DNA of 64,000 nucleotides from Clostridiales bacterium (GTDB lineage Bacteria > Bacillota > Clostridia > Saccharofermentanales > Saccharofermentanaceae), in contig JAGAAI010000080.1 of assembly GCA_017615325.1 (NCBI GenBank), positions 1 through 64,000 on the forward strand, written 5' to 3'. The translations under genes were made by a program, and so were the position numbers. The first letter of the stretch is position 1. Each line of letters opens with the position of its first letter. Below, one piece after another: positions 55,358 through 63,059 of the stretch. The notes under the pieces were generated by a model. The model had not been told where the DNA came from, ran no database searches, and saw only the letters and a program-made list of their open reading frames with translations.

Positions 55358-58225
55358 ATGAAAAAAATCGGGAAGTCTATCGTACTGATCATGACGGTAT
55401 TAGTTGCTGCGGGAATCTTCTCGCTGACAGGAAAGATGTCAGAGGATAAGGTATATGCAGATGATACATATCTTGATATCGAGCAGGGGAAGACAGTGTC
55501 GCTTGACCTTAACAAGGATAGAACGGTATTCCTCGGCTTCAAGCCTAACGAATCCTGTTACTACGAGATATACTCAACGGGCTCGAATAATGTGGATTGC
55601 GAGCTTAGAAAACAGGATGGTTCTTCCTATAATCCCCAGATCATCGACAGGAACAGCGGTTCATACTATAACTTCAGGCTGAAGGTCTATCTTGAAGCGG
55701 GAAAACAATACAGGTTCAAGGTCTTTATGTCGGATGTGGATGCACCTGTCAATGCCAATGATACAAAGGTAAGGATCGATAAATATGTTGATAAGTCGGA
55801 AAAAGTCGTAGACATTACCACAAAGAATTTCCCTGATATCATCTTCAGGGTCTATGTCGGAAATGAGCTCGATACAGACGGTGACGGGTATTTGAGCCGT
55901 GACGAGATCAGCAATGTAAAGAATATCGAGATCACATACGACAGTGATGAGGCTTTAAATGTCAAGTCAGTTAAGGGCATAGAGTATCTGACTTCCCTGG
56001 AAAGCCTGTCTTTGAAGTATCTGAAAGACATGTCTGCAATAGATCTGTCCAAAAACACATCGCTTAAATATGTGAATATCTACGGTTGTGACTGCCCGTC
56101 TGTAAATCTTAAGAATCTGACAAGACTCTTAGAAGTTGAGATTTCGTATGCGCCGATCAAGTCTATCGATCTTTCATCTGCCGTATCCCTTAGGAAACTA
56201 AATGTTAATGGTTGCAGTTTGACGTCTCTGGATCTTACCAAGCAAACTGAACTTAACGAGTTAGATGCCAACGGGAATGAAGGATTAGTTGTAAAAAATC
56301 TGAACAAATGCAGTAAGTTAACTCATTTGGAACTTGGTTCGGTCGGGATGAAGAAAATAGATCTTACAGGCCTTCGTAAATTGAGATGGCTTTTCTTAAG
56401 CTATAATGAACTGACTTCAATAGACCTCAGTCCTTGCAGCGATCTTTATTGTCTGCAGATCTACAATAACAACCTCAGCTCGATCAATCTTAAGGGCCTT
56501 AAGGAACTTTGTGATATTTATGCATACGATAATAAACTCAAGACAATCGACCTTTCGGATCTGGAGAGCCTTGAGACACTCAGTGTATATAACAATCCCC
56601 TGACCAAACTTGATATCAGCAAGAATCCGGAACTGTGTGATCTCATTATCAAGGGCTGTGACATCAAGACTCTTGACATAAGTTATAATCTGGGACTTCA
56701 GAAAGCATATAGTACAGTCAACCCTAAAATACATGATGATTATATTGAATATTCAGTTGAAGGTCCCTACTATCAGAACGGACACTTTAATTACTATATG
56801 GAAGTCCCCAAGACCACGGAGATAAAGGTGTCTGATGTCACGATCGACGGAGTTCCGATCGATGAAGAACATTTCCCTGACGCTGTCCTCCGCCGTCTGA
56901 TGAAGGGATATGATTTTAACAAAGACGGTGTTCTGAAAGGATATGAACTCCGCAAGATAACGTACATCAAGTTGGAAGAAACGGATCTTCAAGACCTTAC
57001 AGGGATCGAGTATCTGCCATGTCTTAGCGGGCTTTCTATAAGCGGAAGCAAAGTTACCAAACTCGATATCAGCAAGTGCCCGGAAATCGTAAATGTCTAT
57101 GCTCAGAGGAATCAGATAAGTTCAGTTAAACTGAATAACCCTAAGCTTGTTAAGCTTCTTCTGGCGAACAACCAAATCAAGAGTATCGATCTGTCTAAGA
57201 TCCCTTCAATAGAGATCCTTAATGTGAGCAATAACAAGTTGGATTCATTGGATCTCACGGGCAGGAGCAGCCTTTCGAGCCTCTCGTGCTTCGGCAACAA
57301 TATCAAGACACTCGATATAATCGATAACCCTGACCTCAAAAAACTGTATAACAGCGGCGAGAAGGTTGACACCGGAAAGGTCTACGGATATTTCAATAAG
57401 GATAATTCCCGGGAATTCACTTTCGATAAGTCCTGCAAGATCAATGGTGCTGTTGCGAAATTATCGCTGGACAAGGATTCTGCGACCATGATCTGCGGCA
57501 AGACATTATCGCTCAAAGCAACGCTTACGGGTTCCCGTGACAGCGTTGCATGGAAAACGTCTGACAGCAAGATCGCATCAGTCGACAGCAAGGGCAAGAT
57601 AACAGCTAAGATGGCAGGCAAAGTGACTATAACTGCAACGGCAGCAGGGAAGAGCGTTAAGTGTGTCGTTACGGTGCTTTATAAGGATGTAACCAACAGC
57701 AAGGATTTCTGGTACACTCCGACAAACTATCTTACAGCTAAGGGCATCGTTAAGGGCTACGACAAACAGACTCTGTTCAAGCCCACTAACAAGTGTAGCC
57801 GTGCCCAGATGGTGACTTTCCTCTACAGGCTCCAGGGTGAGCCCAAGACAAAGTCCACAACCTGCAAGTTCAAGGATGTAAAGAAGACGGATTACTTCTT
57901 TAAGCCTGTCATCTGGGCATCAGAGAATGGAATAACCACAGGTGTATGCAAGGATAAGTTCGACCCCCAGAGGATCTGCACGAGAGCTCAGACGGTAACG
58001 TTCCTCTGGAGGATGGCAAAGAAGCCTGAGCCTAAGACAAAGAAGAATCCTTTCCCTGATGTAAAGAAGAGCGATTACTTCTACAAGGCGACACTCTGGG
58101 CATCCGAGAAGAAGATCCTCGTAGGCATGCCCGATGGCACATTCAATCCTCAGGGCAAGTGCCTGAGACGCCAGATGGTAACCTTCCTTTATAAATACGA
58201 TAAGTTTGTTAATGGAAAGGGTTAA
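55358..58225 (+). CDS. Secreted LRR protein with EF-hand loops, Ig-like and SLH domains
   Basis: 955 residues with a signal peptide (about 1-35) and AAGGGGGAG before ATG 55358. Residues about 40-145 form a beta domain like bacterial pre-peptidase C-terminal modules (FLGFKPNESCYYEIYS). Two units of FPD motif plus EF-hand loop follow: DTDGDGYLSRDE near 172 and DFNKDGVLKGYE near 519. Each leads into LRRs (about 190-460 and 540-680). A Big_2 domain (about 705-775) and three SLH repeats end in FVNGKG. The EF loops here are canonical calcium binders, unlike those of the related protein at 348. Divergent from the xylanase gene. Confidence 0.88.
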   Translation: MKKIGKSIVLIMTVLVAAGIFSLTGKMSEDKVYADDTYLDIEQGKTVSLDLNKDRTVFLGFKPNESCYYEIYSTGSNNVDCELRKQDGSSYNPQIIDRNSGSYYNFRLKVYLEAGKQYRFKVFMSDVDAPVNANDTKVRIDKYVDKSEKVVDITTKNFPDIIFRVYVGNELDTDGDGYLSRDEISNVKNIEITYDSDEALNVKSVKGIEYLTSLESLSLKYLKDMSAIDLSKNTSLKYVNIYGCDCPSVNLKNLTRLLEVEISYAPIKSIDLSSAVSLRKLNVNGCSLTSLDLTKQTELNELDANGNEGLVVKNLNKCSKLTHLELGSVGMKKIDLTGLRKLRWLFLSYNELTSIDLSPCSDLYCLQIYNNNLSSINLKGLKELCDIYAYDNKLKTIDLSDLESLETLSVYNNPLTKLDISKNPELCDLIIKGCDIKTLDISYNLGLQKAYSTVNPKIHDDYIEYSVEGPYYQNGHFNYYMEVPKTTEIKVSDVTIDGVPIDEEHFPDAVLRRLMKGYDFNKDGVLKGYELRKITYIKLEETDLQDLTGIEYLPCLSGLSISGSKVTKLDISKCPEIVNVYAQRNQISSVKLNNPKLVKLLLANNQIKSIDLSKIPSIEILNVSNNKLDSLDLTGRSSLSSLSCFGNNIKTLDIIDNPDLKKLYNSGEKVDTGKVYGYFNKDNSREFTFDKSCKINGAVAKLSLDKDSATMICGKTLSLKATLTGSRDSVAWKTSDSKIASVDSKGKITAKMAGKVTITATAAGKSVKCVVTVLYKDVTNSKDFWYTPTNYLTAKGIVKGYDKQTLFKPTNKCSRAQMVTFLYRLQGEPKTKSTTCKFKDVKKTDYFFKPVIWASENGITTGVCKDKFDPQRICTRAQTVTFLWRMAKKPEPKTKKNPFPDVKKSDYFYKATLWASEKKILVGMPDGTFNPQGKCLRRQMVTFLYKYDKFVNGKG

Positions 58226-58252
58226 AACATTGTTTACATGCTATTAACTTAG

Positions 58253-58284
58253 GCCCCCGTTGTTAACGGGGGCTTAATTGTTTC
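58253..58284 (+). terminator. Terminator after the 55358 SLH gene
   Basis: GCCCCCGTT (58253-58261) pairs with AACGGGGGC (58265-58273), followed by TTAATTGTTT. Confidence 0.88.
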
Positions 58285-58401
58285 CGTATTTTTTCAAAGA
58301 TAAAATATAAATATTGATGATCATAGCGGTCGTGCGACCAATTGGAGGCATTAGATATAGATGTAAAGACAAGTTTTGTCAGATGTGAAGGAGGAGATGT
58401 T

Positions 58402-60591
58402 ATGAGATATAAAAGTAAATTGATCTTAAGATCTGTTGCAGTACTCTTATCTGCTTTGATGATCATAGGAATAGTCTCAATTGCAGGCACAGGCTCCGGA
58501 TTGATGGCAGATCCTGTCTATGCAACAAAGACGACATTAAGTTCAGGCCCGTTTAACAAGCATACTCCGGTGACGTATGAATATGATCTGGCTGCAAGCT
58601 ATCCTTTGCCAAAGCACAATTATGCTGATTATCTGCAAAGTCGTGGAATATTGTTCCCCGGAGATAAGGTAAAGATACTTCCCCAGGAAAAGGAATGGAC
58701 GGGGCACGGAGGACATGGCATTGCCGGAAAAGCAATCTATGATAACAATGAGTACAAGGACCTGACACCGGGGACTGTTTGGGACGGGTGTATCAAGATC
58801 ACAAAGACTGAAGTCTTAGGAGGAACCCAGGCTCGAAATTTTATCAGGGAGATCGAGATAGTAGGCAGTAATCCCGTTATGCTGCAAGGCTATAAGGCAT
58901 CCTTTTCGGGCTGGGCATATACAAAGGATCCTGATAATCCGAGTGCCACACTTGATTACTGGGGAGTTACCTCATTGACTTATATCATTCTTCCAAGATA
59001 TCAGAAAGTTGTGTATCAATACAGGGATAACGGACAGGTCATAGACAAACCGGCCGGTGCAGAATTCTACGATGACAACAATCCCGAAGTCATATGGGCT
59101 GAGGACCTGTCTGTTACATGGCCTGAGACTGACGGAACACAGTTCATTCTTTCGAGACCTTACATAGAGGGATATTCATTCAATCATTATTACGAGATAG
59201 GCTCGGGTGGCAACGACTGTCTGGTTACGATCTACGGCGGTTACAACCAAATGGCTGATGATAATGATCATTTTGAAGTGCGATTTTTCAACCGTTTCCA
59301 GAACGATTACGGCTTCAGTTTTGATAATAAAAAACATGGGGATGAGGAGAACGATTTCATTCTTATTAAGACTGATTACAGATCCGGCGAGAATAACGGT
59401 TGGGATTTTGGTACCGTAAAACTGGATGCTAACGGCGGTACGATAAGAGGTCGGGATTCTTTTATCTACAGTTATAATGACTACTATAACCTTTATGTTC
59501 TAGACCTGGAAAAAGAGATCCCTGTTAAAAAGTATGCAACATTCCTCGGATGGTATTCCGATCCGGATAAGACTGAACTTGTCTGTGAAGCGGGACTGGA
59601 TGAATATGAATTCTATAATAAGATCAACAAGTATTACAAAAACAATTGCGGAGATAAATGCTGCATAACACTTTATGCCGGCTGGGAAGACAAAGCCCCG
59701 ACTGCCACACCGACAGTTAAGCCATCAGCAACACCAACGGCTAAGCCTGTCTCCAAGCCCACGGCAAAGCCTACGGCAAAGCCGACGTCCAAGCCTGCTA
59801 CTGCGACGCCCACACCTGTTATAAAGCTGTCTTTGAATAAGTCGAGCGCAAATATCGTCTGTGGCAAGACGTTGACTTTGAAAGCTTCTCTTACAGGAGC
59901 AAGTTCTGCTGTCACATGGAAGTCTTCCAATAGTTCGATAGCAACAGTCGATAAAGCAGGCAAGATCACTGCAAAGCAGGCAGGTTCTGTTACGATCACT
60001 GCAACTGCAGCAGGGAAGAGCGTTGCTTGCAAGATACAGGTCCTCTTCAAGGATGTAACTGACAGTAAGGATTTCTGGTATGAGCCGACCTACTACCTGG
60101 TGGGGAAGGATGTCGTAAGGGGATACGATAACCAGACTCTGTTCAAGCCCGCGAATGAATGCACAAGAGCTCAGATGCTGACCTTCATGTACAGGCTTAA
60201 CGGCAATCCCAAGACTAAAGCAACGTCTTGTAAGTTCCCTGATGTTAAAGCAGATGATTATTTCTACAAGGCTGTTATCTGGGCTGTTGAGAAAGGGATA
60301 ACAACAGGATATTCCGACGGAACCTTTAAGCCTCAGAATGTCTGCACAAGGGCTCAGACTGTAACGTTCCTGTGGAGGATGGCAGGTAAGCCTGCTCCCA
60401 AGATGAAGACAAATGTATTCAAGGATGTTAAGTCTGACGCATACTATTACAAGGCGACACTTTGGGCATCCGAGAAGAAGATCCTGGCAGGATACTCTGA
60501 CGGCACTTTCAAACCTGACGGCAAGTGTCTGAGACGCCAGATGGTAACCTTCCTTTATAAATACGACAAGTTCGTGAATGGGAAAGGATAA
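58402..60591 (+). CDS. Secreted InlB-repeat-like protein with Pro/Thr linker, Ig-like and SLH domains
   Basis: 729 residues from ATG 58402, preceded by AAGGAGGAGA; a start at 58342 would precede the signal peptide with unrelated residues. The signal peptide (about 1-45) ends near VYATK. The middle holds beta modules, one with VKLDANGGTIRGRD and KYATFLGWYSDPDKTELV, the Listeria-Bacteroides InlB-type repeat pattern. A Pro/Thr/Lys-rich spacer (TAKPTAKPTSKP type, about 450-490) crosses the wall. A Big_2 domain and three SLH repeats end in FVNGKG. Likely an adhesin; no enzyme motif. Confidence 0.85.
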   Translation: MRYKSKLILRSVAVLLSALMIIGIVSIAGTGSGLMADPVYATKTTLSSGPFNKHTPVTYEYDLAASYPLPKHNYADYLQSRGILFPGDKVKILPQEKEWTGHGGHGIAGKAIYDNNEYKDLTPGTVWDGCIKITKTEVLGGTQARNFIREIEIVGSNPVMLQGYKASFSGWAYTKDPDNPSATLDYWGVTSLTYIILPRYQKVVYQYRDNGQVIDKPAGAEFYDDNNPEVIWAEDLSVTWPETDGTQFILSRPYIEGYSFNHYYEIGSGGNDCLVTIYGGYNQMADDNDHFEVRFFNRFQNDYGFSFDNKKHGDEENDFILIKTDYRSGENNGWDFGTVKLDANGGTIRGRDSFIYSYNDYYNLYVLDLEKEIPVKKYATFLGWYSDPDKTELVCEAGLDEYEFYNKINKYYKNNCGDKCCITLYAGWEDKAPTATPTVKPSATPTAKPVSKPTAKPTAKPTSKPATATPTPVIKLSLNKSSANIVCGKTLTLKASLTGASSAVTWKSSNSSIATVDKAGKITAKQAGSVTITATAAGKSVACKIQVLFKDVTDSKDFWYEPTYYLVGKDVVRGYDNQTLFKPANECTRAQMLTFMYRLNGNPKTKATSCKFPDVKADDYFYKAVIWAVEKGITTGYSDGTFKPQNVCTRAQTVTFLWRMAGKPAPKMKTNVFKDVKSDAYYYKATLWASEKKILAGYSDGTFKPDGKCLRRQMVTFLYKYDKFVNGKG

Positions 60592-60600
60592 CCCGGACGA

Positions 60601-60665
60601 ATAACTTGCCCGATTGCGACTTCCGCACAAGCATAGCGCGGAGCACTAAGCAATCGGGAAGTTAT
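60601..60665. repeat. Long imperfect palindrome after the SLH gene
   Basis: ATAACTTGCCCGATTGC (60601-60617) pairs with GCAATCGGGAAGTTAT (60650-60665) with one bulge. An inner CCGC/GCGG pair lies in the loop (60623-60641). No T tract follows. Confidence 0.75.
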
Positions 60666-60671
60666 GAGTGA

Positions 60672-60700
60672 TTGACAATAAGCGGATCAAATGATAAAGT
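60672..60700 (+). promoter_or_regulatory. Promoter of rho
   Basis: TTGACA (60672-60677), a 17-bp spacer and TAAAGT (60695-60700), about 120 bp before the rho ATG. The spacer carries the left arm of the 60681-60762 inverted repeat. Confidence 0.75.
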
Positions 60701-60766
60701 TTCATTGTTTACGAGAATAAGAGATTCCCGAATTAATGAATCTAAGTTGAATTTGATCCGCTTTTT
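60681..60766 (+). terminator. Long-loop terminator-like inverted repeat around the rho promoter
   Basis: AGCGGATCAAAT (60681-60692) and ATTTGATCCGCT (60751-60762) are perfect complements, followed by TTTTC. The 58-nt loop contains the rho -10 and a nested AGATTC/GAATCT pair. Readthrough RNA from the SLH gene could form it, but RNA started at the rho promoter lacks the left arm. Confidence 0.6.
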
Positions 60767-60820
60767 CGCGCGGAAATATCCGGCAGAATTAATCCGACTT
60801 TTAAGATAAAGAGGTTATTT

Positions 60821-62668
60821 ATGAACGAGTATGAGAATATCATGTCCAAATCCACAGACGACTTGAGGCAGATCGCACTGGCTTTCGGTGACTTTACTCC
60901 CGAAGAGGTTGGTGAGAAGTCCCGCGAGGAATTGATCCAGAAGATCACGGGTATAACTCCTGATCAGGCAGAAGCTGCACCCGCACCTGCAGCCGAGTCC
61001 TCCACAAAGGAAGAGAAGGCAAAGGAAGCCCCCAAGAAGCGTGGCAGGAAGCCTGCGGCCAAGAAGACTCCCGAGAAAACTGAGGAAAAGACTGAGGCAG
61101 ATGAGCCTGCCGAAGCTCCGGCTCCCAAGAAGCGCGGCAGGAAGAAGGCTGCGGATAAGGCAAAAGAAGAAGTCAAGGCTGAGAAGGAGCAGGTGACGAT
61201 AGAAGAAGTAGAAGCTGAAGCACCCGCTGCAGAGAAAGAAGAGAAGCCTGAGCCCAAGAAGCGTGGCAGGAAGGCAAAAGAGAAGAAGGCTGAAAAGGAA
61301 GAAACTGCAAAGAAGGCAGAACCCGCAGTAGCTGAAGAAACAAAAACTGCTGAAGAGCCTGCTCCGCAGCCCGTCAAGTCCAAGAAGAGAAGACTTTCAT
61401 TTGGTCCCGATAAGGAGCTTACTCAGGTTGAAGTAACTCCCGAGCAGATCGCAGCCGAAGAAGAGGAGATGGCAAAGAACGGCGGATTCGATCAGCCCCA
61501 GCCTGTACCTGTTGAAGACACATATAGAGAGATCGAAGGGATCCTCTCCATAGGTTCCGAGAAGAATGATTTCTGCGGATTTGTTCATACGACGAATTTC
61601 CTTCCCGGCGAAGACGATGCTTACGTTGCAGGTCAGATGATCAGAAGATTCGGCCTCCGCAAGGGTGACCGCATCAAGGGCCTTGTAGCGCCTATAAGAG
61701 GCAAGGAGAGATTCGCTCCTTTAAGAAAGATCATTTCAGTTAACGGTTACGAGATCCCCGAAGACGGCGATACTTCATTCCTGAAGAAGCGCCCGAGGTT
61801 CGAGAGTTTAACCGCCATCTATCCTAATGAGAGACTTACCCTGGAGACCGAGAAAGAAGATATCTCCACTAGGATCATCGACCTTTTCTGCCCCATCGGT
61901 AAGGGACAGAGAGGTATGGTCGTATCGCCGCCTAAGGCAGGTAAGACGATCCTGCTCCAGAAGATCGCAAATTCCATCACGGCAAATAATCCTTCCTGCA
62001 AGCTCATCGTTCTCCTGATCGACGAGCGTCCTGAGGAAGTTACGGACATGCAGAGGTCTATCAAGGGTGAGGTAGTTTATTCCACATTTGATAAGAGACC
62101 CGAAAATCACGTTAAAGTAACAGAACTCGTATTAGAGCATGCAATGCGTATGGTCGAGAACGGTGAGGATGTGGTTATTCTCTTGGACTCCATGACCAGA
62201 CTTGCAAGAGCATATAACCTTACGATCAACCCCACAGGAAGGACTCTGTCCGGCGGTCTTGATCCGGGATCCCTCTATGGCCCTAAGCGTTTCTTCGGTG
62301 CTGCTCGTAACATCGAGGACGGCGGTTCCCTTACGATAATCGCAACAGCCCTTATCGAGACGGGCTCGAGGATGGACGAAGTCATTTTCGAGGAGTTCAA
62401 GGGAACGGGTAACATGGAAGTCGTTCTCGACAGAAAACTTGCCGACAGAAGATGCTTCCCGGCTATCGCAGTCGATAAGTCCGGTACGAGAAGGGAAGAC
62501 CTCCTCATAGATAAGTACGATCTGGATGTCGTATGGACAGTCCGTAAGCGTATTGCCGAGGTCGACACGGTCGCAGCAACGTCAGCGGTCATCGATTTCA
62601 TGAAGAAGACGTCTTCGAACAGGTATTTTATCGAGAGCGCCCGCAAGTCTTTCGTCGCAGACGACTGA
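60821..62668 (+). CDS. rho: Transcription termination factor Rho
   Basis: 615 residues, much longer than the about 420 of E. coli Rho. Residues 1-45 are the Rho_N helical domain. Residues about 46-205 are a Lys/Glu/Ala/Pro-rich insert with three KKRGRK blocks at 72-77, 103-108 and 146-151. The RNA-binding cold-shock domain (about 235-310, GILSIGSEKNDFCGFV) and the ATPase follow, with Walker A PPKAGKT near 370, VILLDSMTRLARAYN and the C-terminal arginine region. It is a hexameric RNA translocase that ends transcription. ATG 60821 follows AAAGAGG. rpmE follows, as in many Firmicutes. Confidence 0.96.
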   Translation: MNEYENIMSKSTDDLRQIALAFGDFTPEEVGEKSREELIQKITGITPDQAEAAPAPAAESSTKEEKAKEAPKKRGRKPAAKKTPEKTEEKTEADEPAEAPAPKKRGRKKAADKAKEEVKAEKEQVTIEEVEAEAPAAEKEEKPEPKKRGRKAKEKKAEKEETAKKAEPAVAEETKTAEEPAPQPVKSKKRRLSFGPDKELTQVEVTPEQIAAEEEEMAKNGGFDQPQPVPVEDTYREIEGILSIGSEKNDFCGFVHTTNFLPGEDDAYVAGQMIRRFGLRKGDRIKGLVAPIRGKERFAPLRKIISVNGYEIPEDGDTSFLKKRPRFESLTAIYPNERLTLETEKEDISTRIIDLFCPIGKGQRGMVVSPPKAGKTILLQKIANSITANNPSCKLIVLLIDERPEEVTDMQRSIKGEVVYSTFDKRPENHVKVTELVLEHAMRMVENGEDVVILLDSMTRLARAYNLTINPTGRTLSGGLDPGSLYGPKRFFGAARNIEDGGSLTIIATALIETGSRMDEVIFEEFKGTGNMEVVLDRKLADRRCFPAIAVDKSGTRREDLLIDKYDLDVVWTVRKRIAEVDTVAATSAVIDFMKKTSSNRYFIESARKSFVADD

Positions 62669-62684
62669 TGAAGGTGTTAAGCAG

Positions 62685-62713
62685 TTGACAAGAAGCGTAT
62701 ATTACAGTAATAT
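62685..62713 (+). promoter_or_regulatory. Promoter of rpmE
   Basis: TTGACA (62685-62690), a 17-bp spacer and TAATAT (62708-62713). Confidence 0.75.
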
Positions 62714-62737
62714 ATCTTCCGCAACACGAAAATCCGG

Positions 62738-62770
62738 TATGACATACGTACAAACGGGATACGCGTCATA
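62738..62770 (+). promoter_or_regulatory. Hairpin in the rpmE leader
   Basis: TATGAC (62738-62743) pairs with GTCATA (62765-62770), ending just before the ribosome-binding site of rpmE. L31 leader RNAs have been proposed in several bacterial groups; whether this belongs to one is unknown. Confidence 0.4.
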
Positions 62771-62793
62771 TCTTTGATTGAGAGGTGAAAAGA

Positions 62794-62994
62794 ATGAAAG
62801 CAGACATCCATCCCAAGGCCCAGCTGGTTACAGTCCGTTGTGCTTGCGGTGAGACATTTGAGACATGGTCCACGAAGCCCGAGCTCCGTGTAGACATCTG
62901 CTCCAAGTGCCACCCTTTCTACACAGGCAAGCAGAAGCTCGTTGATACAGGCGGACGCGTTGACAAGTTCAACAAGCGTATGGGCAAATCTTGA
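62794..62994 (+). CDS. rpmE: 50S ribosomal protein L31
   Basis: 66 residues from ATG 62794, with AGAGGTG upstream. [12 protein letters not shown] and [13 protein letters not shown] are L31 signatures. The protein has CACGE and CSKC cysteines, the zinc-binding C+ form. Such forms are replaced by zinc-free paralogues when zinc is scarce; no paralogue is seen here. Confidence 0.96.
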   Translation: MKADIHPKAQLVTVRCACGETFETWSTKPELRVDICSKCHPFYTGKQKLVDTGGRVDKFNKRMGKS

Positions 62995-63016
62995 TAAACT
63001 TATAAAGATCAAGGCA

Positions 63017-63043
63017 CCGGCTCCTTTATGGAGCCGGTTTTTT
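63017..63043 (+). terminator. Terminator of rpmE
   Basis: CCGGCTCC (63017-63024) pairs with GGAGCCGG (63030-63037), followed by six T. Confidence 0.95.
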
Positions 63044-63047
63044 CATA

Positions 63048-63053
63048 TATAAT
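63048..63053 (+). promoter_or_regulatory. -10 box directly before the lipid kinase gene
   Basis: TATAAT at 63048-63053 ends 6 nt before ATG 63060, so transcription would start at or next to the start codon. The -35 would lie inside the rpmE terminator. Confidence 0.45.
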
Positions 63054-63059
63054 TATCCT

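Noticed and set aside
59725..60630. 301-codon minus-strand frame opposite the SLH region
   Set aside because: Similar antisense frames are open opposite the other SLH modules (2589-3167, 42852-43301). They reflect codon bias of the repeats, with no ribosome-binding site or plausible protein features.
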